A stretch of 30,943 nt of DNA from assembly GCA_002427535.1 (NCBI GenBank), contig DIRK01000025.1:30298-61240 (forward strand). Direction: 5' to 3'. Positions 24,581 to 30,943 of this stretch are shown here, piece after piece. The stretch comes from Mageeibacillus sp. UBA5438 (GTDB lineage Bacteria > Bacillota > Clostridia > Saccharofermentanales > DTU023). Each line of letters starts with the position of its first letter. The first letter of the stretch is position 1. Position numbers and translations under genes: made by a program. Below the pieces are notes generated by a model. It was given only the letters and a program-made list of their open reading frames with translations. It ran no database searches and was not told the DNA's origin.

Positions 24581-25145
24581 GCTTGGAGCAAGAAGGCGCA
24601 TCCTTGTCTACGGCGCGGGATTTATCGTACTCTCGCTCGTCCAATTGACCATGACCGTGGGCGACTATTTTCTTTTGCCTGACTTTTTATTTTTGATCCC
24701 GCTTTTAGCGGCCATGTGGACGCCGGGCTACGACGGCTTCGCGCTCGGCCTTGCCGCGGGCTTCCTGCGCGATTACGCGGCGGGGAGGGGTTACGGGCCC
24801 GGAATGCTCGCGGGACTTTTATTGGGCCTTTTAGGGAATGCTGTGGCCCGTTCAGGCTGGCGTCAATACGCCATCCGGGGCAGTGTGCTGGTGGTGCTGT
24901 CAACCGTGTTCCATGAACTGTTTCTATCGCTCTTTTCTTGGATACTGCCTTTTTTGCCCACTGAGACACGTTTTTTACAAGTGCTCCGCGTGTCCTTTTC
25001 AAGGATGCCAAGGCTCTTGTTATCGAATATGGTAGGCGCCCTGATTCTGACAGGCTATTTTACCCTTTGTTTCCATGACTGGAAAAGCAAATTGAAAAAA
25101 CAAAAACAAACACCCACGCTTTCCGAGGCGCAGCATGGCCGATAA
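24570..25145 (+). CDS. mreD: Rod shape-determining protein MreD
   Basis: MreD is a small integral membrane partner of MreC. The 191-residue protein has about five hydrophobic segments (ILVYGAGFIVLSLVQLTM, FLLPDFLFLIPLLAAMW, FALGLAAGFLRDYAAG, GMLAGLLLGLLGNAV, SVLVVLSTVFHELFLSLFSW) and a basic, Gln-rich C-terminal tail. The motif GFALGLAAGFLRDYAAGRGYGPGML, with Asp in the third helix, is the recognisable family core. It overlaps mreC by 11 bp and PBP2 by 11 bp, with GGAG about 8 nt before the ATG, so the three are coupled. Confidence 0.9.
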   Translation: MNLELGARRRILVYGAGFIVLSLVQLTMTVGDYFLLPDFLFLIPLLAAMWTPGYDGFALGLAAGFLRDYAAGRGYGPGMLAGLLLGLLGNAVARSGWRQYAIRGSVLVVLSTVFHELFLSLFSWILPFLPTETRFLQVLRVSFSRMPRLLLSNMVGALILTGYFTLCFHDWKSKLKKQKQTPTLSEAQHGR

Positions 25146-27402
25146 GGCATCGATCCAAAAGGCCGGGAAATTAAAGGACCGCGAGTTCTTTTCCGGTAGC
25201 CGCCGCTTTGCGCTCTTGGCCGGCCTGATCAGCATGATTCTGTTGGTCGTGCTCTTTCGCACGGGATCCTTGCAACTATTCGGGGATCACGATGTCGCCA
25301 TCCCGGAGACGGTCGGGCGCATGAGCGAGATCAAGCTGGACGCCCCGCGCGGTGACATCGTCGACCGAAACGGCGTGCCTTTGGCGGTGTCGGACGCAGT
25401 GAACCGCGTCGAAATGGTGTCGGCTCGCATGACCAACGAACAGTTGAACCGCTACCTGCTTGACATCGCGCGGCTGTTTGACGAGTACGGATGTCCCTTT
25501 AACAGTCCGCTTCTAAAATGGTTTGACGTACCCTCCGAGTACCGCAGTCTGAAGCTTTTGGAAACATCCGAATCACTGCCCTTTGTCTTTCGCCAAAGCT
25601 ATGACGAGATCTTTTTATGGCAAACAGACAGGGACTTGTTTAACCTGACGGACCCTGAAAAAGCGACGACAGAGCGCCTGAGACGGCGGATGGTACGCGA
25701 GGATCCGGACGATTTTTTTGACTACCTCCTCTATGACTTCTTTGTCATCGAGCCTGACCGCAGTTCGGGCAGTAGGCTTTACACAGACGGGGAAGCCTTT
25801 ACGATTATGCAGTTGCGCTACCTGCTTTTGGAAAACAACTGGCTGTTTGTGAGCGGGCAGCCGCTCGTCCTAGCCGACGAGGTCCCGGAGTCATTGTCGG
25901 CCCGACTGGTTGAGCAAAACTACCGCTTCCCGGGCCTTGTCGTGACGCGCCACTACAAGCGTCGCTACACCGACGATGCGCGGTATGTGGGCCATGCCTT
26001 AGGCTATGTCGGCCTGATTTCCTCAAACGAATACAATCGGTTGAAAAATGACGGTTACGGGATCAATGACGTGGTGGGCAAGACAGGCGTCGAACAGGCG
26101 GCTGAGCGCTACCTGCGCGGTGAGAGCGGGCGGATGACCTTAAACTCCTGGTACGGGGAGGGGGCCTCAGACCCCGTGACCTATCCCGGGGATATCGGGG
26201 TGCTCCCCATGGGCGGCCATGAAGTCAAGATGACCCTTGACATGGATCTGCAAAAGGTGGCAGTCGAGGAGCTTGAGATCAAGATCATGGAGTACCGCGG
26301 CAGCCGCCACCGCGAAAGGATCCTGGAGGCGCCGGGCGGCTGTGTGATTGTGCTTGACGCCAAGACGGGCGCCGTGCTGGCAAACGCCAACTACCCCAAC
26401 TTTGACCCGGCTGACTTTGTGACACAGGATGTAAATCCCGATGCGGCGGCCCGCGTGTCGGCCATGCTCCGGGATGTGGAAACGCGGCCTTTGTTGAACC
26501 GCGGCATTGCTGAAACCTACACCCCGGGTTCGACCTTCAAGCCGATCACGGGGATCGCGGCCTTAGAAGCCGGCGCGATTTCACCGTTTAATAATGTGTT
26601 GACCTGTCACGGCGCGCAGGAAATCGGCGGCTTTTTATGGCGCTGTTACGCCTACCACGGCGAGATCGATTTCTCACGCGCGGTGGTGACCTCCTGTAAC
26701 TTGTATTTTTTCCAGATCGCGGTCGAAACGGGCATTGACAAAATCAGCGAGATGGGCAAAAGACTGGGATTAGGCGAGATGCCCGGCCTTGACATAGGAG
26801 GGGAGGTGGCGGGGGTCAGACCTTCGCGCGAGGTCAAAAAACAGCTGAACGCGCGGCCGGAGGACCAGACTTGGTTTATCGCGGACACATGCCAGACCTC
26901 CATCGGTCAGTTTTATAACAGTTACAGCATGATCCAGATGGCGCGCGCGGTGGCAGGCTATGCGACCAATGAACTGCCGACCCCCCATTTCATCAAGGAA
27001 ATCGTCGCGCAGGACGGCTCTGTGCTCATCCCCGAACGCATTGAAAATACGCCGCTCGGCTTGTCGCCGCAAAATATGGCGGCGTTAAAAGAAGGCATGG
27101 TCGCGCTGTCAAAAGAGCGCACAAACCGCACGGGTGTCCTGTTTCACGACTTTCCCATCCGTGTGGCCTGTAAGACGGGGACGGCTGAGGCTTACAACGA
27201 GAAGATGGAGCCGATTTCAAATTCAGTGTTTGTCTGTTACGCGCCGGCCGACGATCCGGAGATTGTCATCGCGCACGCGATCTCAGACGGACCCTTTGGC
27301 GAATACTCCGCGGATATCTCCTACCGCATCATGTGTGAGTACTTCGGCGTCGAGCCCACCCACGCCCGCATGGGTAATTACGACGAGTATCGCGGGCGCT
27401 AA
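25135..27402 (+). CDS. mrdA: Penicillin-binding protein 2 (elongation-specific transpeptidase)
   Basis: This class B PBP cross-links peptidoglycan during cell elongation. A single membrane anchor (about residues 22-45, RFALLAGLISMILLVVLF) is followed by the dimerisation domain starting DAPRGDIVDRNGVPLAVS. The transpeptidase domain has the three catalytic motifs: STFK with Ser466 and Lys469, SCN at 520-522, and KTG at 680-682. The 755-residue length fits, though the dimerisation part has an insert of about 100 residues (roughly 110-210) with acidic, Phe-rich sequence. The partner glycosyltransferase gene rodA is not next to it. The start overlaps mreD. Confidence 0.93.
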   Translation: MADKASIQKAGKLKDREFFSGSRRFALLAGLISMILLVVLFRTGSLQLFGDHDVAIPETVGRMSEIKLDAPRGDIVDRNGVPLAVSDAVNRVEMVSARMTNEQLNRYLLDIARLFDEYGCPFNSPLLKWFDVPSEYRSLKLLETSESLPFVFRQSYDEIFLWQTDRDLFNLTDPEKATTERLRRRMVREDPDDFFDYLLYDFFVIEPDRSSGSRLYTDGEAFTIMQLRYLLLENNWLFVSGQPLVLADEVPESLSARLVEQNYRFPGLVVTRHYKRRYTDDARYVGHALGYVGLISSNEYNRLKNDGYGINDVVGKTGVEQAAERYLRGESGRMTLNSWYGEGASDPVTYPGDIGVLPMGGHEVKMTLDMDLQKVAVEELEIKIMEYRGSRHRERILEAPGGCVIVLDAKTGAVLANANYPNFDPADFVTQDVNPDAAARVSAMLRDVETRPLLNRGIAETYTPGSTFKPITGIAALEAGAISPFNNVLTCHGAQEIGGFLWRCYAYHGEIDFSRAVVTSCNLYFFQIAVETGIDKISEMGKRLGLGEMPGLDIGGEVAGVRPSREVKKQLNARPEDQTWFIADTCQTSIGQFYNSYSMIQMARAVAGYATNELPTPHFIKEIVAQDGSVLIPERIENTPLGLSPQNMAALKEGMVALSKERTNRTGVLFHDFPIRVACKTGTAEAYNEKMEPISNSVFVCYAPADDPEIVIAHAISDGPFGEYSADISYRIMCEYFGVEPTHARMGNYDEYRGR

Positions 27403-27412
27403 TGGTTGTTCG

Positions 27413-27442
27413 GTTGTAGAAAAGTACAACATCGTCTATAAT
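27413..27442 (+). promoter_or_regulatory. Promoter with overlapping inverted repeat before the MGS-like gene
   Basis: A perfect -10 box TATAAT (27437-27442) lies 17 bp after TTGTAG (27414-27419, a partial -35). The inverted repeat GTTGTA-GAAAAG-TACAAC occupies 27413-27430, covering the -35 box and part of the spacer, a typical repressor site position. So this two-gene unit appears separate from the PBP2 operon and likely regulated. Confidence 0.55.
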
Positions 27443-27488
27443 GGCCTCTGGCGAATTTTCGTCGTTTCACTTTGAAGAGAGGAAAAGA

Positions 27489-27521
27489 TTGCACTTACTG
27501 CCTGTTGCCATCCGTCTGTGA
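27489..27521 (+). CDS. Possible 10-codon leader peptide
   Basis: A TTG at 27489 is preceded by AGAGAGGA (27475-27482), a good ribosome site, and opens a frame of ten codons (LHLLPVAIRL-type composition, with a TTG initiator) ending in TGA at 27519-27521, two bases before the ATG of the next gene. The next gene has no ribosome site of its own, so it could depend on translation coupled to this leader. Very short frames arise by chance; this is a weak call. Confidence 0.25.
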   Translation: MHLLPVAIRL

Positions 27522-27522
27522 T

Positions 27523-27918
27523 ATGAAAATTGTGCTTTTATCGGACCCATCTAAAAACGAATTGCTCGTCAATTTCTGTATCGCCTATAAACAGATTCTG
27601 GCAAGGCACGATCTGGTCGCGCCGCATAATATCGCGCGGCTGATTAAAGAGGCGACCTCCCTTCAGCCGGAGATGTTTTCTTCTGATTTAGACAGCATTT
27701 ACAGCCGCCTGTCGGCGCTTGCCCTGTATAACGAGATTGACGCCGTGATCTGCATCCGCGATCCGGGCAACCCCGCGCCTGAGTCGCAGCAGCGCCTGTT
27801 TCAGTCCTGCGATGTGAACAGCATCCCCTTTGCGACGAACACGGCGACGGCTGAAATCCTGGTGCTTGCCATCAATCGCGGTGACCTTGACTGGCGCGAT
27901 CTGGTGCGCGCTCAATGA
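27523..27918 (+). CDS. Methylglyoxal-synthase-like protein with degenerate active site
   Basis: The 131-residue product aligns along its length with methylglyoxal synthase, which converts dihydroxyacetone phosphate to methylglyoxal. Retained are the start KIVLL, the AYKQILARHDL helix, EATSLQ, IDAVICIRDP, RLFQSCDVNSIPFATNTATAEIL and the DWRDLVR end. The active site is not retained. The phosphate-binding TGTTG is PHNIA (residues 34-38), the GPLGGDQQ motif with the catalytic Asp is replaced by DLDSIYSR (Tyr60 at the Asp position), the early His is lost, and AQPHEPD is PAPESQQ. Only the RDP aspartate (Asp80) remains. It probably does not make methylglyoxal and may bind another ligand. The ATG at 27523 gives the natural N-terminus; no ribosome site precedes it. 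Its stop overlaps the next gene as ATGA. Confidence 0.75.
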   Translation: MKIVLLSDPSKNELLVNFCIAYKQILARHDLVAPHNIARLIKEATSLQPEMFSSDLDSIYSRLSALALYNEIDAVICIRDPGNPAPESQQRLFQSCDVNSIPFATNTATAEILVLAINRGDLDWRDLVRAQ

Positions 27919-28592
27919 GGTCGGTTCGGATTACAGGGGAATTATCCTACTATCCCGAGCGTTTCAGAAGCTGCAATGTCTATTTGTTGCGCTGTTTTGA
28001 CCGAGCGATCCTCTTTGATCCCTCGCTTTCACCGGAGGCCATTGAATCCGATCGTCCCGTGACGATGGTCTTGGCCACCCACGCGCATTACGACCATGTC
28101 GGCGCGGTGAACGCCTGGAAAGAGGAGATGCCCGAACGCCCCTTCCTGATGCACGAGGATGACATCCCCATGCTGGACGATCCGGCGGTGAACGCGTCTG
28201 TGTTTTTTGGCCGAAGCGCCACCTTCGCCCATCCCGATCAACCATTGACGGATGGGGAGGTCCTTTCCATCGACCACGAATACGATCTGACCGTGATCCA
28301 CACCCCCGGCCATACGATGGGTTCTTCTTGTTTTCTGATTGAGCGAAAAGACAACGGCAAGCGCCACCCCGTGGCGCTTATCACGGGCGACACCTTATTC
28401 GATCGCGCCTGGGGACGCACTGACTTTGTCACAGGCGACGATGCCCTGATGCGCCGTTCGCTGGAAGGTCTTTTTCGACTTTTATCTAAACTGCCCCCGG
28501 AGCTACCCGTGTGCCCCGGTCATTCCGCGATCACGACCGCCTCTGACGCCTGCCGCTTCCTTGCGATGTCAGGTTTTTCACAAGCGCGCTAA
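27915..28592 (+). CDS. Metallo-beta-lactamase-fold hydrolase, glyoxalase-II-like
   Basis: This is a cytoplasmic MBL-fold hydrolase. The metal-binding motif HAHYDH spans residues 56-61, followed by HTPGHTMGSSCF, GDTLF and GHS, the same ligand set as in glyoxalase II and related thioester hydrolases. The 225-residue length is that of the short bacterial type. The start ATG overlaps the stop of the MGS-like gene by 4 bp, so the two are translated together. Since glyoxalase II belongs to methylglyoxal detoxification, its pairing with an MGS-like gene is suggestive, but true substrate is unknown. No terminator was found behind it. Confidence 0.9.
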   Translation: MRSVRITGELSYYPERFRSCNVYLLRCFDRAILFDPSLSPEAIESDRPVTMVLATHAHYDHVGAVNAWKEEMPERPFLMHEDDIPMLDDPAVNASVFFGRSATFAHPDQPLTDGEVLSIDHEYDLTVIHTPGHTMGSSCFLIERKDNGKRHPVALITGDTLFDRAWGRTDFVTGDDALMRRSLEGLFRLLSKLPPELPVCPGHSAITTASDACRFLAMSGFSQAR

Positions 28593-28713
28593 TCGAATCA
28601 CTTCGCCAAATCGACACGGCGTGTCATGCGTTGCCGTGGAATTTTGCCTGTCAAAACTTGAGCTTCCTCCATGCTGAGATCAAGTCAAACAGATTTCGTA
28701 AGGAGGCAATACC

Positions 28714-29019
28714 ATGGCATTTTCAATCGAGGCAATGATCGCCATCCCCCTATGCCTGTCACTTTTAGGACACTCGACCCGCTTAGCCGCCCCGGTCGCC
28801 CATGGGGTGAAATCGTCCGCGGTCATGGCGGCCTACGCGGCGTCTGTAACCAAAAGTAACGGGTCGGCCTGCCGCCACTACACCTTAGAAAAAGAGCATT
28901 GGACCATTCCCATGGTGGAGACAAGCCCTCAGACGGTGGTCGAGACCCTTTCTTTGGCTCACGATCTGGTGGTGACGATCGGGGGCGTCATTCATCCGGA
29001 AGGGGAGTTAGTGCCATGA
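28714..29019 (+). CDS. Small pilin/TadE-like protein without leader
   Basis: The 101-residue product begins AFSIEAMIAIPLCLSLL, which is the type of hydrophobic N-terminus with an acid near position 5 found in TadE-like pseudopilins and type IV pilins after leader cleavage. Here it starts at the mature end directly: the next in-frame codons upstream include a TAA at 28699, so no prepilin leader can be encoded. AAGGAGG at 28700-28706 fixes the ATG. The rest is a small soluble domain (about 30-101) that I do not recognise. It overlaps the next gene as ATGA and is the first of three similar genes. Assembly as a pilus subunit without cleavage, or a non-pilus membrane role, are both possible. Confidence 0.7.
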   Translation: MAFSIEAMIAIPLCLSLLGHSTRLAAPVAHGVKSSAVMAAYAASVTKSNGSACRHYTLEKEHWTIPMVETSPQTVVETLSLAHDLVVTIGGVIHPEGELVP

Positions 29020-30401
29020 AGAAAAGGCAGCGGATCAAATGCTCGGGTGCGATCAGCCTGGCGCTTTGCATCACCCTGCCTGTCATCCTGATGCTCTTTA
29101 CCGCGGTGTTGGAGCACAGTCGCCGCGCCGCGATGGAGACGGATCTGGTCCGCGCGGTCATGTCGACGGCCGAAGGCGCGCTGTCGCTTTACGACCGCGA
29201 TCTTTATCGCGAGTTCGGTCTTTTTGGTGTGGATCTACTATCTCTCACAGAGGCCGCCTCAACGCTCATCGGCCCCAAGCAGGCGGAATATGATCTGGAA
29301 CCTATGGGGGCCCTGTATGACACATCGGTCTTAAAGGGCGCCATCGCCCGGCATATGACGCTTCGCGCGACAACCAATCTAATCATCGAAGTGCTCGACA
29401 AGTTCGGGGCGTTACAAAGTATGCAAAATGAGGTTCCCGTAGGGGAGTTGGGTGAGATGTTGCCCCAAGGGGCCACCGCGGGTTACGACGCCGTGGATCC
29501 GGGGCTTGAATTTGATGCCGAAGAGGGACCGCCTGAATGGATCGATGAATACCAAGACTACATGAACGATGAGGTGCGCGCGGTATACCAGGAGGGTCTG
29601 GTCCATCTGTCGCCGGCCGCCCTGCCGCTTAAAAACGGGGACATGCAGTCCTTTTCTTACAATCCCTTTGATTCGAGCGGGCTCGATTACCTGGGGACCG
29701 CCCTTGACACGATTCTCTACACAACCCAAGAAGGTTTTCTTGATCGGGTCATGCTTTGTGAATACGCGCTCGCGTATTTTAAAAATGACGCGCCCTTGCT
29801 GATCCGAAACGGCATGCAGTACTTAGATAAGACGCCGGACGGGCGCACGATCTTGAATTTCTCACCCTCCCGTGACCATGAGGTGGAAGAGATCGCGACC
29901 GGGGTTGAAGGCAAAGGGGGATCCGCGTTGGTATCCCTTTTTATCGGGACGGTGCGCTTTGTCGTGCGGCTTATCCACATCATCACGGACGAGACCAAGA
30001 TGGCCGACTACCGGGTGAAGGCCGTCATCGTATCGATCGCCATCGGGGCGATCTCCGTGGGGCATGTGGTCATCGACCCTGAAATATTGACCTGGATCAT
30101 TGTCGTGTCCTCGGCGCTCATCAAGGCCGCCTCGGACACGATACAGTTACGAAAAGGCTGGGAGATCAACTTTTGGCCGGGAGATGTCGGGTTCAATGTA
30201 CCCTTGCGCTACCGCGACTACCTGCGTTTTTTGCTGGTCGTCCAGTCACCCGATAAAATTACCGAACGAATCGCCAATGTCATCGGGCGGGTCCACCCCG
30301 GGCCCTATTATGTGTCCCTTGTCTGTCACGGCGCCTGGTCGGATGTCCGGGTGACACACGCCGCGTCCTTTTTGGGGCGCGAGAATGCCTGGCAGGAATA
30401 A
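29016..30401 (+). CDS. TadE-associated envelope protein (DUF5702-like)
   Basis: The ATG at 29016 has GGGGAG about 8 nt upstream and overlaps the previous stop; an in-frame ATG at 28899 lies inside the preceding gene. A basic N-terminus (KKRQRIKCSG) is followed by a membrane segment AISLALCITLPVILMLFTAV, the TadE-type transmembrane segment preceded by Gly, but with Ala where the pilin Glu would be. Next is the characteristic AEGALSLYDRDLYREFGLFGVD, which I associate with the proteins encoded beside tadE in Clostridia. A large extracellular part follows, then a hydrophobic region (about 305-380) and the block LRYRDYLRFLLVVQS. The 461-residue protein has no enzymatic motif. Function is probably in a Tad-type pilus or secretion system; the ATPase and platform genes are not in the window. 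Confidence 0.75.
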   Translation: MKKRQRIKCSGAISLALCITLPVILMLFTAVLEHSRRAAMETDLVRAVMSTAEGALSLYDRDLYREFGLFGVDLLSLTEAASTLIGPKQAEYDLEPMGALYDTSVLKGAIARHMTLRATTNLIIEVLDKFGALQSMQNEVPVGELGEMLPQGATAGYDAVDPGLEFDAEEGPPEWIDEYQDYMNDEVRAVYQEGLVHLSPAALPLKNGDMQSFSYNPFDSSGLDYLGTALDTILYTTQEGFLDRVMLCEYALAYFKNDAPLLIRNGMQYLDKTPDGRTILNFSPSRDHEVEEIATGVEGKGGSALVSLFIGTVRFVVRLIHIITDETKMADYRVKAVIVSIAIGAISVGHVVIDPEILTWIIVVSSALIKAASDTIQLRKGWEINFWPGDVGFNVPLRYRDYLRFLLVVQSPDKITERIANVIGRVHPGPYYVSLVCHGAWSDVRVTHAASFLGRENAWQE

Positions 30402-30404
30402 CCC

Positions 30405-30943
30405 ATGGCTAACAAAGAAGTCACGAAGAATGTGAAAGCCAAGGGGACCATCTCCCTTGAAGCCGTGTTGAGTTTTCCGCTCATCCTGATGGTCATTTTT
30501 ATTTTTATCAGCGCCATCCATATGGAACAGGACGCCATCATCCTGTCTCACGCCCTGGACCAGACGGCGCACGAGGTGGCGCTCCTCATGCCGCTCACGG
30601 ATTTGGCGGAGCAGTACATCGATCCGAAAGAATGGATTGAAAAGGTCATCCCCGATAAAACGTTAGCCGACATCGCCTATGAGGGCCTGTCGGATGTCGC
30701 GGCCACCGTCTTAGGCTCGCCCTTTCTTTTGGCTCGCCTCGATACCTGGGCAAGGGCGACGGCGGTGAGTCAACAGCGCATGCCGCCCCAGGGCAAAAGG
30801 AAAATGGCCGTTGACATCGACCACAAACGCCAGGCCATCTGGCTTTGCCTCTCTTACGAAAATGATTCTATTTTCTCCGATGACTGGCGCCAGATCCGCT
30901 CGCGTGTCCCCCTGTGGAACGCCCATCTGTTTGAGAAAAAGGG
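30405..30943 (+). CDS. TadE-like pseudopilin (3' truncated by window end)
   Basis: The frame begins with ATG at 30405, three bases after the previous stop, with CAGGAA about 7 nt upstream, and stays open to the right edge (179 codons). The N-terminus KAKG-TISLEAVLSFPLILMVIFIFISAI has the type III signal form: basic leader, Gly14, then Glu at position +5 of the predicted mature part and a hydrophobic helix. Of the three tandem genes it is the only one with the complete prepilin-peptidase pattern. The visible soluble part (about 50-179) holds LDQTAHEVALLMPL, DLAEQYIDPKEWI and later AVDIDHKRQAIWLCLSYEND, typical of a small extracellular pseudopilin domain. It continues outside the window. Confidence 0.78.
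   Translation, partial: MANKEVTKNVKAKGTISLEAVLSFPLILMVIFIFISAIHMEQDAIILSHALDQTAHEVALLMPLTDLAEQYIDPKEWIEKVIPDKTLADIAYEGLSDVAATVLGSPFLLARLDTWARATAVSQQRMPPQGKRKMAVDIDHKRQAIWLCLSYENDSIFSDDWRQIRSRVPLWNAHLFEKK

Noticed and set aside
28593..28713. Promoter for the pilin-like operon
   Set aside because: TTGCCG near 28631 has no matching -10 at proper spacing, and a sigma-54 pattern has the wrong GG-GC distance. Only a short GACAC/GTGTC repeat and the ribosome site are clear.
1..30943. CRISPR array, insertion sequence, prophage or defence island
   Set aside because: No regularly spaced repeats, transposase, integrase or recognisable defence genes were seen; gene content is mainly housekeeping.

Overview
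The window looks like a chromosomal segment of an anaerobic member of the Bacillota, most likely class Clostridia. This rests on strong AGGAGG-type ribosome sites, frequent GTG starts, a K+-dependent-type membrane pyrophosphatase, a clostridial long form of PRPP synthetase, the radC-mreCD-PBP2 order and a TadE-like gene set. Base composition looks mid-range by eye. No insertion sequence, phage gene, CRISPR array or rRNA was seen. Nothing finer than class can be assigned from the sequence alone.

Layout. 1-2904: the end of an oligopeptide ABC transporter operon, with a 5'-truncated oppF-like ATPase and then a substrate-binding lipoprotein. 3024-5268: a membrane pyrophosphatase with its own terminator. 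5285-6661: an RNA cyclic phosphodiesterase (ThpR/LigT) and a short-chain dehydrogenase. 6666-6832: tRNA-Ala(CGC) with a clear promoter and terminator. 6851-9260: a HAD phosphatase convergent with an AMP-forming acyl-CoA synthetase. 9374-13298: radA, ispD and a membrane protein with a PP2C-like pseudophosphatase domain and a LysM domain. 13329-16330: alaS and a HIT hydrolase. 16327-18854 (minus): two tandem PRPP-synthetase-family genes. 18907-22884: engB, comEC, holA. 22947-27402: radC, mreC, mreD, PBP2. 27414-28592: a separately promoted pair of a degenerate methylglyoxal-synthase-like gene and a metallo-beta-lactamase-fold hydrolase. 28714-30943: three consecutive TadE/pilin-like envelope genes, the last cut by the window edge. 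The longest gene-free stretch is 208 bp, so there is no large unexplained gap.

Most of the window is housekeeping: translation (alaS, tRNA-Ala), replication and repair (holA, radA, radC), isoprenoid and PRPP supply (ispD, prs), ribosome assembly (engB), DNA uptake (comEC) and cell elongation (mreCD, PBP2).

The most unusual object is the oligopeptide-binding lipoprotein at 1031-2815. It appears circularly permuted: about 77 residues that normally close the family's C-terminus sit just behind the lipobox and linker, and the protein stops where that segment would normally begin. Three other genes keep a family fold but have lost key residues: the PP2C-like domain, one of the two PRPP synthetases (Lys to Asn in the catalytic loop), and the methylglyoxal-synthase-like protein. 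Such domains may act as sensors or regulators, but that is inference.
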